DNA of 64,000 bases from Symbiodinium natans. Lineage: Eukaryota; Sar; Dinophyceae; Suessiales; Symbiodiniaceae. The position numbers were made by a program, and so were the translations under genes. Every line of letters begins with the position of its first letter. Position 1 is the stretch's first letter. Shown piece after piece: positions 39,973-50,020 of the stretch. The stretch lies in NCBI GenBank assembly GCA_905221605.1, contig CAJNDS010002085.1, positions 126,001 to 190,000 of the forward strand, written 5' to 3'. The notes below the pieces were generated by a model. That model was not told where the DNA came from. It saw only the letters and a program-made list of their open reading frames with translations, and searched no databases.

Positions 39973-40026
39973 CTGGGGCACGGTGGGGCTCTGAGGATTC
40001 AGGGCCGAAACCATCCCAAACCTTAG
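39973..40026 (-). CDS. Candidate exon
   Basis: Minus: AACGAATAG precedes KVWDGFGPESSEPHRAP and ends CCCAG|GTTCTGG. Confidence 0.45.
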
Positions 40027-40064
40027 CTATTCGTTTCAGAAACCCCTAACAAACTAATAATAGT

Positions 40065-40266
<202 letters not shown>

Positions 40267-40420
40267 AACCCTCAGCCCTGAGAACCGTCGGCCCTCAGAT
40301 CTTCTTTGTCTCCAGCCTCCCTGGCTGAATGTTCGCAAATAGGGTTTAGGGTTTAGGGCCTAGGGTTTTATGGTGCCCCAAAAGGTAACAGCTTATCCGC
40401 GGCACCTTTCAACCGAAAAC

Positions 40421-40501
40421 CTAAACCCCAGTTCAGCCGCAACACGAATGCTGCAAGATCGACGTGCCCTTGCTATCGTCAAGGGATCAAGACTCGTACC
40501 C
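40421..40501 (-). CDS. Candidate exon
   Basis: Minus: GCAACCTCAG precedes TSLDPLTIARARRSCSIRVA and AELGF, ending TTTAG|GTTTTC. Confidence 0.4.
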
Positions 40502-40613
40502 CTGAGGTTGCACCCCTGAAGGTTTCCCTTGAATTTATAACCCTAAACCCTAAACCCTAAACCCTAAACCCTAAACCCCACACCCTAAACCCCAAAAGGG
40601 CGGTTCTATTCCC

Positions 40614-40735
40614 ACAGAGGATCTTTGAAAAGGGTCCCCCAAGCCAAGGGTACAACGATCGGGGTCCCAAGGTCGAAGCCCGTGAAGAAGGCTCAGCTCT
40701 CTTCTGCTTTCGGCGCGCCCTTCATAGCCGAAGTT
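40614..40735. CDS. Candidate exon, strand unresolved
   Basis: Plus: TTCTATTCCCACAG precedes RIFEKGPPSQGYNDRGPK. On minus the frame YEGRAESRRELSLLHGLRPW is also open across the island. Confidence 0.4.
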
Positions 40736-40801
40736 TTGGGGTTTAGGGGTTTAGGGTATAGGGTTTAGGGTTTAGGGGTTTAGGGGTTTAGGGGTTTAGG
40801 G

Positions 40802-40880
40802 TTAACGGAGGAAACTCCAGACCCCCATCTTGAGCGGACTTTCATTCCCAGGGCCCCCTCCTGGGTCCAGTTCTCCAAAG
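40802..40880 (-). CDS. Candidate terminal exon
   Basis: Minus: FGELDPGGGPGNESPLKMGV then WSFLR and TAA. Confidence 0.4.
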
Positions 40881-40946
40881 GGGTTAGGGTTTAGGGTTTA
40901 GGGTTTCGGGTTTAGGGCTTGCAAGAGTTGGGACAGGCCTTCTCAC

Positions 40947-41010
40947 CCTTGTTGGTGTAGGAGATCTGATTGAGCCCTGGCACATCCTCAGCTTGCGCAA
41001 AGGCGGTCCT
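40947..41010 (-). CDS. Candidate exon with consensus splice sites
   Basis: Minus: GGGCTATCTCAG precedes RTAFAQAEDVPGLNQISYTN and ends AACAAGG|GTGAGA, close to the general eukaryotic donor consensus. Confidence 0.6.
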
Positions 41011-41176
41011 CTGAGATAGCCCTGAACCCTAAACCCTCTACTCTAAAAGAACCCCCTTTGGGACAACCCAAACCCTAAACCCTAAATCGCACTCTCCCGA
41101 ACCCAACATGGGCCCATGTTGTTTTAAAAGGATCCTAGACCCTAGACAAGGGGAGATTTTTAGGTGGCGTTTGGGT

Positions 41177-41310
41177 TGAAACTTGGCTGCACTTAGGAGG
41201 GTAGCTAGAAATATATTCTAGCTGCCTTACTAGGAAACCCCAATAAACCCAGAAAGGCTAAGGATCTAAAGTTACAGTGAATCACCACAAAGGAAAGTTT
41301 TAGGCCCTTA
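41177..41310. repeat. Dispersed repeat H, copy 1
   Basis: AAACTTGGCTGCACTTAGGA...CTTACTAGGAAACCC...AAAGGCTAAGGA.CTAAAGTTACAG. Second copy at 55131-55253. Confidence 0.9.
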
Positions 41311-41461
41311 CCCAGCCAGGCCGGAGACAAGTTCATGAAAGCTGCAACTGTGAATTAAGGCTCCTAATGCAACTTCTTGGGGCTTGTGGTGTTGAATTTA
41401 AGGTTGCCTAAACCCTAACCCTAAACCCTAAACCCTAAGCCCTAAACCCTAAACCCTAAAC

Positions 41462-41543
41462 CCCAAGAACGTTGTGGCAGCCCAGCTGCGTACCATCGCC
41501 CGGGCTGCACGGCTAGGGCCTCGCAGCTCTCCGCACTGGCAAC
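41462..41543 (-). CDS. Candidate exon bounded by arrays
   Basis: Minus: CCGCTTTCCTGCGACTCAG precedes VASAESCEALAVQPGRWYAA and GLPQRSW, ending TTGGG|GTTTAGG. Strong pyrimidine tract. Confidence 0.6.
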
Positions 41544-41719
41544 CTGAGTCGCAGGAAAGCGGTTTGGGGGTTTGGGGGTTTAGGGTTTAGGGTTCAGGGT
41601 TTAGGGTTTAAGGTTTGGACTCTCACGCTCGCACAAGGCAGGGTTTAGGGTTTAGGGTTTAGGGTTTGGGGTTTGGGGTTTGGGGCTTAGGGAAACCCTA
41701 AACCCTAAACCCTAAACCC

Positions 41720-41812
41720 TAAACCTTTCTTCAGACTTGGACTTCCGGTTGTGTGGGCTTAGGGGACTGGGAGGGCTACCGCTGGGCATGCGTTGGTTCA
41801 GGGTTGATGCAC
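41720..41812. CDS. Candidate exon, strand unresolved
   Basis: Plus: AAACCTTTCTTCAG precedes TWTSGCVGLGDWEGYRWACV. Minus: a Ser/Pro-rich frame STLNQRMPSGSPPSPLSPHN ends GAAAG|GTTTAGGG. Confidence 0.45.
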
Positions 41813-41824
41813 TCCGAGCACACT

Positions 41825-41890
41825 TTAGGTTTAGGGTTTAGGGTTTAGGGTTTAGGGTTTAGGGTTTAGGGTTTAGGGTTTAGGGTTTAG
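41825..41890 (+). repeat. Telomere-like array (TTTAGGG)n
   Basis: About nine units. Confidence 0.95.
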
Positions 41891-42170
41891 TTCATCAAGA
41901 CTTTTCTGCGCCACTTAAAGGTTCACAGCAGGCATCCCTGAAAAGAGTTGAACCTACTTCCCCACTAGTCACTACGAACTATTTAGTAAGCTGTGTAGTA
42001 GCCGCTTCAGCTCCAAACGGAGAAGATAATCTAACAAAACCCAAGGACCTACCTATAGAGACTTTCATACCAACTACCTACCACTGAAACCTGGGTAGGC
42101 ATCACGTGGCTTAAGTTGATCCTGGACCCCGTATGACAGGAAGGACTAAGCAGGGACTTTAATTTAGCGT

Positions 42171-42195
42171 CGAGGATGGCCCTTGAAACCCTCTG
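42171..42195. mobile_element. Element B, 25 bp left-end fragment
   Basis: TCGAGGATGGCCCTTGAAACCCTCTG, then sequence diverges. Confidence 0.5.
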
Positions 42196-42254
42196 CCCCA
42201 ATGGGCCCTAAGGCCCTAAGACCCTAAAACCAAAACCCCTTTTCTTGCAGCCGG

Positions 42255-42322
42255 ACTACCCTAAACCCTAAACCCTAAACCCTAAACCCTAAACCCTAAA
42301 CCCTAAACCCTAAACCCTAAAC
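42255..42322 (-). repeat. Telomere-like array (CCCTAAA)n
   Basis: About nine units, the left border of the exon at 42323. Confidence 0.95.
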
Positions 42323-42413
42323 CCGAATCCTCCCCAGTAGAGCTCCCTTGTGCGCGACTCGCAACCTGCACGTTCTGCAGAAGCAGGGCTGTGAGCTGCC
42401 GTCGTTCGTTCTG
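42323..42413 (-). CDS. Candidate exon, coiled-coil-like
   Basis: Minus: CAAGGCTCTCCCAG precedes QNERRQLTALLLQNVQVASR and AQGSSTGEDS, ending TTCGG|GTTTAGGG. 30 codons in phase. Heptad-like leucines suggest a helix. Both borders are telomere-like arrays. Confidence 0.6.
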
Positions 42414-42434
42414 CTGGGAGAGCCTTGCCAAAGG

Positions 42435-42603
42435 GTTTAGGGTTTAGGGTCTAGGGTCTAGGGTCTAGGGTCTAGGGTTTAGGGTTTAGGTTTCAGGGTT
42501 TTAGGGTTTAAGGGTTTAGGGTTTAGGGTTTAGGGTTTAGGGGAAAGGGTTTAGGGTTTAGGGTTTAGGGTTTAGGGTTTAGGGTTTAGGGTTTAGGGTT
42601 TAG
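42435..42603 (+). repeat. Telomere-like array with TCTAGGG block
   Basis: Four TCTAGGG variants near 42448-42475, then about fourteen TTTAGGG units. Confidence 0.95.
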
Positions 42604-42639
42604 GACTTATCTCCACGGCCAGACCCCAAAGGCCTAAAC

Positions 42640-42684
42640 CCTTTTTGATCCTTCTGGATACTGGGCTCCGAACAACCTTGCCAG
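42640..42684 (-). CDS. Candidate mini-exon with a paralogue at 61.25 kb
   Basis: Minus: GGGCTGAAG precedes LARLFGAQYPEGSKR and ends AAAAAGG|GTTTAGG. The island at 61249-61283 reads LARLSEAQYAKG in the same frame. Confidence 0.45.
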
Positions 42685-42939
42685 CTTCAGCCCTAAACCC
42701 TAGCCCTAAACCCTAAGCCCTAAGCCCTAAGCCCTAAACCCTAAACCCTAAACCCTAAACCCCACACCCTACTAAACCCTAGACCCTAAACCGCTCGTGA
42801 GGGTCCGGTTCCCTACTTGGGCCTAATGAGCCTTTCTTTACAAGAGAACCTCCACACTGAAAGACAGGGGGTTGCGCTAGGAGGTCCGGGTTACAAACCA
42901 ACCGAACGACGCTGAACCCAAGTCCTGGTTAACCCTGTT

Positions 42940-43440
42940 TTAAACCCTATTTTGGGGCTAATGCTCTTGCAGGCGCTCTGCGAGGATTTATTTCATGCAT
43001 TTTTTCTGTTGCAATGTCGCTTTGGTTGTATGCATGAGGGTCAGTTTTCAGACTCAGGCAAGCTGATATACCTGCAAGTGTGAGCCCAGGAATGGGCACA
43101 CCTGCGCCCAACCCCCAGAGAGGCCAAATGCTGAGAGCAAACAAACAAAACCATCAGCAACGCTTTGCTCTGCCCAAGGCTTCTGCATTGACCAGAAAAG
43201 TCACAGCAGATAAGGCAGATTCGTAATGCCCGCAATTTGCCATTAATGCCATGCCAAAATTTCGGGCTGCGGAGTGCGGGGATTTCTTGTGGTGGCGCTG
43301 TTGCCGCAGCTCGGAACACTGCGGGGATTTTGACGGGGATTTTGCGGGGATTTTTGTGAAGACAACAAACGCCTTTAAGAAAATCCGCTGAAAATCCGCG
43401 CAAAATCCGCTCTGCAAGTTTAGCAACAACCTATTTTAAC
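42940..43440. other. Unique region with overlapping minus ORFs and AAAATCCGC repeats
   Basis: Minus ORFs of 120 and 91 codons overlap in different frames. At 43320-43412 GCGGGGATTTT is repeated three times and faces AAAATCCGC repeated three times, which would form a hairpin. Coding status unclear. Confidence 0.4.
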
Positions 43441-44097
43441 CCTAACACCCTATGTTAACCCTAATCCCTATTTTTACCCTTCTACACCAGGCGGGTTGGC
43501 AAAACCCTAAGCAAAGCTTTAAACTGCTTTCATTTCAGGGCTTTAGGGCTTGAGTTTTAGGAAGCCCCGGGTCCTCCATCCCAATAGCCCTGAATAGGGT
43601 GCCGTTGCAATTAGCAACGCGAACTGACCATCATAAGCCTTAAAATCCCACAAGCGCCCAAACCCTTTGCACTAACGCCCTTTTTGCAACAGGCGTGCCA
43701 CTTCGCCCTCAACTTAACACTTTTGGGCAACGGCTTTTGAGGATCCCGGCACACATACTACTCCCAGTAAGGAACCCAACTTTCATCACGCAATCTCACA
43801 CACACAAAACGCCAATTCACCCAAGTCACCATGAGCGAGCACATGGGAAGAAAGAAACGACATCTGAGCAGACGTCCAAGATGTCTTCCGCAAACCCTAA
43901 GCCCCAAACCCATTTCTTGTTCAAAACCCCCTTAAGCTTGGGATGTTCCCCCTTAATAGGGATTGCAACCTTAAACCCTAAACCCTAAACCCTAAAGCCT
44001 AGAGCCTAGAGACCTAAAACACTAAGAAGCCTCAAACCGCTGACCCTAAGAGCAGCTGCGTCACTGCACGCTGCCTTTGAGGCGGCCGCAAACCTCG

Positions 44098-44152
44098 TTT
44101 AGGGTTTAGGGTTTAGGGTTTAGGGTTTAGGGTTTAGGGTTTAGGGTTTACA
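44098..44152 (+). repeat. Telomere-like array (TTTAGGG)n
   Basis: About eight units. Confidence 0.95.
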
Positions 44153-44313
44153 GTTCAGGGGGATGGCGCGCTGTGCACTGCGGGCGTTGGGGGCTTCTGC
44201 CCTAGGGCTTGGGGTTTTGAGGGCTTTTGGGGTTAACAGCCTCCGGCTTGTTTGGGCAGTTGCATGGTTCCGGTCCCTTACCTTCTTTACGATCAGGGGG
44301 CGATGAGAACTAG

Positions 44314-44407
44314 CCGTGGAGGTTCTGCGGACGTTAGGGCGCTATGCTTCCCAGCGCGCTCCAGCTGAAGAATGTCTTGCGTCTTGCGCGTTGCAACAAT
44401 TTCTTGG
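44314..44407 (+). CDS. Candidate exon with GTATGT donor
   Basis: Plus: GAACTAG precedes VEVLRTLGRYASQRAPAEEC and LASCALQQFLG, with GTATGT at the end. Minus is also open. Confidence 0.4.
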
Positions 44408-44524
44408 GTATGTCAACAAAACACAACATGAATCACGAAACGAAACCGAGTTTAGGGTTTGGGGCTTGGCTTTTTTCGCCACTCGTCTAGCCGAGCTCCA
44501 CGGGGGCAACTGCAGAGAGAATGC

Positions 44525-44668
44525 TTTGGGTTTAGGGTTAAGGGTTTTGGGTTAAGGGTTTAGGGTTAAGGGTTTAGGGTTTTGGGTTAAGGGTTTAGGG
44601 TTAAGGGTTTAGGGTTAAGGGTTTTGGGTTAAGGGTTTAGGGTTAAGGGTTTTGGGTTAAGGGTTTAG
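44525..44668 (+). repeat. Higher-order array of TTTAGGG, TTAAGGG and TTTTGGG
   Basis: Three heptamer variants alternate in a semi-regular order (TTTAGGG-TTAAGGG-TTTTGGG-TTAAGGG). Confidence 0.9.
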
Positions 44669-45058
44669 GGCTTATCAACCCTGAGCCCTTGATAACCCTG
44701 ACCTGTCAGGTCCCGTCATTGGGCAGGTTGCACTCCAGGGAGGTTAGGGGACCCTAGCAGGGTTCAGGGGTTGACGGTTTTTGCTGTAGGGTTTAGGGTA
44801 AGGGGTATAAGGAGGAACCTCCAGGAGGGACCCTTCATCCTATTCCCCTAAATAACCCCTATGTATACCTTACATAGTCCCTATATGCCTAAGCAGCACC
44901 CCCTTTTCCTTCCATCGAGGGCTTCACCCAAAATAGCCCCTAAATAACCCCTAGCATCCCTCATTAGGGATCCTCCCTAAACCCTAAACCCCTAACCCCT
45001 AAACCCTAAACCCTAAACCCTAAACCCTAACCCTAAACCCTAAACCCTAAACCCTAAC

Positions 45059-45181
45059 CCTCCTTTCGGGCCCTTGAAAAAGGGCACTTTGCAGGCCAGC
45101 GGCCGTGTACTCGCAGTCCAAGCCTGCTCGCCCCGGGCCTCGGAGAAGCGGCAGACACAAGGGTACTTCATGGGGGTCGGA
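45059..45181 (-). CDS. Candidate exon bounded by arrays, 41 codons
   Basis: Minus: CCCGAAGATTAG precedes SDPHEVPLCLPLLRGPGRAG and LDCEYTAAGLQSALFQGPER, ending AGGAGG|GTTAGGG, in phase 0 at both ends. Confidence 0.55.
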
Positions 45182-45802
45182 CTAATCTTCGGGTTTAGGG
45201 TTTAGGGTTTAGGGTTTAGGGTTTAGGGTTTAGGGTTTAGGGGTCGGAAGAAGTTGCTAGTAGTACTCCCTTATGGTCCCCTTATAGTTTAGGGTCAAGG
45301 GCTTAATATATGTCGGAAGAATTTCTAGTAGTATCCCCTTATGGTCCCTTCTGCAATAACCCCCAAAAAACCCTGATCTAGCTACTAAGGCCCCTATATT
45401 GCCCTTTCTTGGTCCTTCTGCTCCAGTGGTTTTTGTGTGCGGAAACCTGAAGAAGAGAAGCATCTGCCTCTCCCCTAAAGAATCCTAAGGATGTACTGCC
45501 AGGATGCACCTTGAACCCTAAACCCTTTTGCATCCGGGCTTGGGGAGTCGGCCTAAACCCTAAACCCTAAACCCTAAACCCATCTAAACTCCTTAAAACC
45601 TTAGGTCCTAAGCCCTTGTACAAGCCAATCTTCCAAGTCCCCGAAAACCGACGTTGAAATCTGTAAGAGGCGTGTCCGGGTTTGGGGGTTTATTGACCTT
45701 CTTTAATTAAGATGTACATGTCAATGTATAGATACAAACACCACATATGCCCATTGAAGAATTACACTCTCTCTCTCTCTCACACACACACAGTTCCAGT
45801 GT

Positions 45803-45934
45803 TCAAGGTTCAGACATGCGAGTGGAAACGTCAACGAGCACACAGTTGCTGCCCACCGAGGTACTGTCCAGCCACGGCAGGCACAGGCCATCGATTCTGC
45901 CGAGCTCATGGGTCCAGGTCCTCACCAGGACCGG
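45803..45934 (-). CDS. Candidate terminal exon, 44 codons
   Basis: Minus: ATATATTCCAAG precedes PVLVRTWTHELGRIDGLCLP and WLDSTSVGSNCVLVDVSTRM, then TGA. Plus ORFs of 78-83 codons overlap, partly from a CT/CA microsatellite. Confidence 0.45.
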   Translation of the reverse strand, partial: PVLVRTWTHELGRIDGLCLPWLDSTSVGSNCVLVDVSTRMSEP

Positions 45935-46159
45935 CTTGGAATATATTGAGACCTCAACCCTAAAAAGCTACACTTGGCCCTAACCGAAACCCTACCCTAA
46001 ACCCTAAACCCTAAGCCCAAAACCCTAAACCCTAAACTCTAAACTCTAAACCCTAGCTAAGCCCTAAACCCTCAACCCTCAACCCTAAACCCTAAACCCT
46101 AAACCCCCCAAAAACTCTGTAAACTTTACGACGTTCAGGCAGCAGGTCCATGGAGGGAT

Positions 46160-46246
46160 CTAGGGTGCCCAGCCAAGGGACGTGTGCACCGGCCCCAGCG
46201 TCTGCTCCCCACGCTTCAGCGCCCAGGAGACGCCGTCGTGCTGCTC
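46160..46246 (-). CDS. Candidate terminal exon
   Basis: Minus: CCCAGAACCGCAG precedes EQHDGVSWALKRGEQTLGPV and HTSLGWAP, then TAG. Confidence 0.55.
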   Translation of the reverse strand, partial: EQHDGVSWALKRGEQTLGPVHTSLGWAP

Positions 46247-46461
46247 CTGCGGTTCTGGGTTTAGGGTTGAGGGTTTATGGGGTTATGGGTTGGAGCTAGG
46301 ATGACATGAGGAAAGAAGAGCGCGGATAAGGGCATGGCTAAACCCCAACTTTGAACCCCTGAGCCCTAAACCAGAGGGTGCAGGCAGTCAAACCGGCCCC
46401 AACATGAGTCCCCTTTAAACCTCTCAAACCTGAAGACATCAAGAAACCCTAAGCCCCAAAC

Positions 46462-46572
46462 GCCAGAAGGGGTCCAGACCCCCATAGCAAGTCTTCGGGC
46501 CTGAGTCGAAGTTGGGAGGTTTGCGATGAGCAAGACCTTGTCATCCTTCTCCTTGACGGGTTGGAGGAGGAA
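46462..46572 (-). CDS. Candidate exon, 37 codons
   Basis: Minus: CCCCCCTGAGAG precedes FLLQPVKEKDDKVLLIANLP and TSTQARRLAMGVWTPSG, ending TGGC|GTTTGGGG, in phase. The charged-then-hydrophobic strand (KEKDDKVLLIA) looks like folded protein. Confidence 0.6.
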
Positions 46573-46964
46573 CTCTCAGGGGGGCAGTTCTGGTCGTGGG
46601 GAGCAGTTGAGGGTTTAGGTTTCAGGGTTTAGGGTTTAAGCTTTAAGGTTTAGGGTTAAGGATTGGGGGGTCAAGGGTCCAAGGGCTTTGGGAGACTTAA
46701 GAAGATAAACGGGACACAGTGTCGATGCAAAATGAGGTTAAACCCAAACCCTGCAACAGAAAAGCAGCCAAAGCCCCCACCCCTTCCCCCCTCCCCCCTG
46801 ATATGTTCAACCGGACCCCACTAGCTGACCATCAAAAAGATCTTGTTAACCCTAATTGCCATGATGTTGCGTGCTTTGTGGATTAAGGATGAAAGGGTGA
46901 AGGTGGAAGGCGGAAGCAACAAGCCCACTACCGCGGCAACACAACCTGGACACCCCTCCCCCAA

Positions 46965-47060
46965 CCCTAAACCCTAAACCCTAAACCCTAAACCCTAAAC
47001 CCTAAACCCTAAACCCTAAACCTAAACCCTAAACCCCAAATCCTAACCCCCCCCCCCCCC
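46965..47060 (-). repeat. Telomere-like array and C run
   Basis: About ten CCCTAAA units then C14. Confidence 0.95.
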
Positions 47061-47078
47061 TTGCTCCTTCGTCTTCAG

Positions 47079-47142
47079 GCTGACCTGAAGCCCACGGACA
47101 GCTTCGAAGCCCTCCTGGTTTCAGGGGGGTTTTGGTTTGGGC
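47079..47142 (+). CDS. Candidate exon with strong acceptor
   Basis: Plus: GCTCCTTCGTCTTCAG precedes ADLKPTDSFEALLVSGGFWF and ends GGGC|GTTTAGGG. An earlier GT (CTG|GTTTCA) is possible. Confidence 0.5.
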
Positions 47143-47352
47143 GTTTAGGGTTTTGACTTGGTACACTTCTCGATTTGCGCGTTTAGGGTTTAGGGTTTAC
47201 AAGTTTACACGGCATTCACGGCGTTGAGTCGGCTTTGAGAAGTAGGTGGCAGTGGTTGGAAGGAGTGCCTGCCTCTCAGCACCGGCTGTTTTTTGAGGGT
47301 TTAGGGTTTAGGGTTAAGGGTTTAGGGTTTAGGGCTAGGGTTTAGGGGGTTC

Positions 47353-47530
47353 TTGAGATTTTCATCATTTCTTGAGGTTTTCATTACGTTGGATGAGGGC
47401 CCGAGAGAAGTCACGGAGTTGCTTTTGTTTGGGGTGGCTTGGGGGGCCTTTGGGCCTCTACACTCCAGGAGTCGGTTCGCTTTGTTGTTTCTAGGCGCAG
47501 GGATTCGCGGGCTCCGCCTCCCCCACCCTA
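47353..47530 (+). CDS. Possible coding segment
   Basis: Plus: CATTTCTTGAG precedes VFITLDEGPREVTELLLFGV and WGAFGPLHSRSRFALLFL. About 55 open codons. A minus ORF overlaps. Confidence 0.35.
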
Positions 47531-47605
47531 AACCTTCGATACCTACATTACATCGAACCCCAAGAACCTCCACACCCCTGAAGCCCAAAAGCATACAGAC
47601 TCACG

Positions 47606-47752
47606 GGTTTCCCTACTACCCCCCTCTTATACTGCCCTCCTAGGTTCCCCCCCATAAGTAAGGCTAAATAGGTGTAAATAAGCCAAATTAGAAGCTATTT
47701 AAGGGGGGAACCTAGGGGGGGTAGTATAGAGGGGGGGTAGTAGGGAAACCCA
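47606..47752. mobile_element. Element I, long-inverted-repeat element
   Basis: Left arm GGGTTTCCCTACTACCCCCC...CCTAGGTTCCCCCC pairs with right arm GGGGGGAACCTAGG...GGGGGGTAGTAGGGAAACCC, about 45 bp per arm. Confidence 0.85.
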
Positions 47753-47772
47753 TGACATGAGTCCCGCTCTAC

Positions 47773-47887
47773 CTCACGACCAGGGGGTTTGGCTCCGATG
47801 CCGAAGGCAGAAGGACAACACACTCTAAGGAGGTGCTCTTTCTCCATGGATGAGAAGTTCGTCTTGTGCTGCATCTCAGTTGGGTTC
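47773..47887 (-). CDS. Candidate exon with strong splice sites
   Basis: Minus: a pyrimidine-rich tract and GGCCCACTTAG precede NPTEMQHKTNFSSMEKEHLL and RVCCPSAFGIGAKPPGRE, ending GTGAG|GTAGAG. 38 codons in phase. A longer overlapping ORF arises from a (CA)n repeat. Confidence 0.6.
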
Positions 47888-48089
47888 CTAAGTGGGCCGT
47901 CAAGATGGAGAAAAAAAACACCGGGCCGAACGTATGTTGAGGAACCCTCCCTAAACCCTTAAACCCCAAACACAACCAAGCCTTGAACGCGAGACTCTTG
48001 GAATTGTCTGGGGTCTCCGCAAAATGCAAGGCCAACTGATGGCGGGGGGGACCCATGATTGTTTTTCTAGCTGGTGCATTTATATCTTT

Positions 48090-48188
48090 ATCTGTGTATA
48101 TATATGTATATGTATATGTATATATATATATATATACATGCATAAATACAAGTATGACCACATCAAAACACGCCCATACACACACACA

Positions 48189-48282
<94 letters not shown>

Positions 48283-48305
48283 ATTATGCTACCCCCCCCC
48301 CCCCC
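48090..48305. repeat. (TA/TATG)n, (CA)n and C14 microsatellites
   Basis: About 90 bp of CA dinucleotides at 48180-48270. It produces Cys/Val and His/Thr ORFs of no meaning. Confidence 0.95.
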
Positions 48306-48329
48306 AGCGGCCTACCCTTTTTAGGCCTT

Positions 48330-48520
48330 TTTTAGTTAATCACCGGGTAATGAAGGACAGCTACTGGGACACCCACCCCACAGGCCCCGATAAGCCAGCA
48401 TTGGACAATGCTGTTTTTAGGTTTTTAGATCTTTGGCTTTTCTAGGCAAATTGTGCGGTTAACTGGCAATTAATGTTTTGCTGAGCAACGAAGACATTTT
48501 TTTATGTATACAGTTGTGTT
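48330..48520. other. AT-rich lead into satellite
   Basis: No telomere-like repeats and no gene seen. Confidence 0.5.
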
Positions 48521-48521
48521 T

Positions 48522-49815
48522 GTACTAGGCAAAGTATGAATCAAATACTATCTGACAAGTCCACTGAAATACCTTATGTTTACATATTATGAAACGTTTA
48601 GTTTATTATTAAGTAAATAGCCCAATCTTCAAGTGAATACTCTTCAAAATACCATACTCAACTAACATATGAAATAAACATGAACGGCACTAGAAGCGAT
48701 TCTACTTACATAACCATGTAAAAGACTTCTCAGGTACTAAGTGAAGACCACATATGTACATTCCGAGAAAAGTAGTTAGTAAAGGCCATAGCACAAGAAT
48801 AGCACAAGAATACTGCTTTGTACATAAATAGAAATTGTAGTAGGCAAAGTATTAACCAAATACTGTCTGAGAAGCCTACTGTAATATCTTACGTTGACAT
48901 ATTCATGAAACAGTTTTTACTATTAGAGTGTTAGGTAAAAAGCCCAATCTGACTCAAGTGAATACTATTTGAAATACCATATTCACCTAAAAAATGAAAT
49001 AAACACTAACGGCAACAGAAGCAATTCTACTTGCATAACAATGTAAAAGACTTCTCAAGTACAAAATAAAGAACACTTATATACCTTCCTGCAGTTAGTA
49101 AAGGCCATAGCACAAGAAAACTGCTTCGTAGATAAATAGAATTTGTGCTAGGCAAAGTATTAACCAAATACTATCTGAAAAGTCCGCTGTAATATCTTAT
49201 AGTTACATATTCATGAAATATTTTTGTTTTGAAATAATCATTCTAGAGTAATGATTAAGTAAATAGCCCAATCTGACTCCAATGAACACTATTTCAAATA
49301 CCATACCCAACTAACATGTGAAATAAACACTAATGGAAATGGAACACTATTTAAAATACCATACCCAACTAAAATAAGTACTAATGGAAAAAGAAGCGAT
49401 TCTACTTACATAACAATGTGGAAGACTTCTCAAGTACGAAATAAAGACCACTTATATACCTTCCTAGAAATATAGTTAGTAAAGGCCATAGCACAAGAAT
49501 ACTGCTTTGTAAAAAAATAGAATGTGTACTAGGCAAAGTAGTCATCAAACACTATCTGAAAAGTCCACTGTAATATCTTATGTTTACATATTCATGAAAT
49601 AGTGCCCAATTTGACTCAAGTGAATACTATTTAAAGGACCATACTCAACCAACAAAGGAAATAAACACTAACAGCAATAGAAGCGATTCTACTTGCATTA
49701 CAATGAAATGTTTGTTTCTGAAGTTTTTAATTAAAACCACTTATATACTATGTCCGAAAGGCACAATTTGCATAAGCAAGCTGAAAAATGCACAATCTTC
49801 CTAGAAAGGTTCTTA
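48522..49815. repeat. AT-rich satellite, about 310 bp period, four units
   Basis: Units begin at 48522, 48837, 49145 and 49526 with GTACTAGGCAAAGTA-like sequence. All carry TAAATAGCCCAATCT (or a remnant), ATACCATACTCAACTAACA, GAAGCGATTCTACTT and AGTTAGTAAAGGCCATAGCA. The third unit is longer because a ~60 bp block (AACACTATTT.AAATACCATA) is duplicated. No ORF and no TTTAGGG. Confidence 0.95.
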
Positions 49816-49895
49816 GTGAAGGCCATGCACAAGCAACTTCGCAAATACAAAAACACACTTAAAAACGCGTAGTCATTGCCACGTAAAGGCGAACC

Positions 49896-50020
49896 AAAAA
49901 AACAAATACCAAAACCAAGAAAAAACAAACAAAAACCCGGAACTCTTGGAGAAGCCTCGTAGGGATTCCTGATAGTTCCGGATTTCTTTTCTGGTTTTTT
50001 GGTTTTGGTATTTTTGTTTT
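49896..50020. mobile_element. Imperfect long inverted repeat
   Basis: AACAAATACCAAAACCAAGA...CCCGGAACT at the left pairs with AGTTCCGGA...TTGGTTTTGGTATTTTTGTT at the right, about 48 bp arms, 28 bp spacer. Confidence 0.75.

Noticed and set aside
43041-43403. 120-codon minus ORF as a gene
   Set aside because: It overlaps a 91-codon ORF in another frame over internal AAAATCCGC repeats. No domain or splice context.
45712-45983. Two overlapping plus ORFs of 78-83 codons
   Set aside because: They begin in a CT/CA microsatellite. The minus frame at 45803-45934 is a competing coding interpretation, so I kept only that at moderate confidence.
47769-48269. 166-codon minus ORF starting with alternating Cys-Val
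   Set aside because: Driven by the (CA)n repeat. The better coding frame in 47773-47887 is a different one with its own splice sites.
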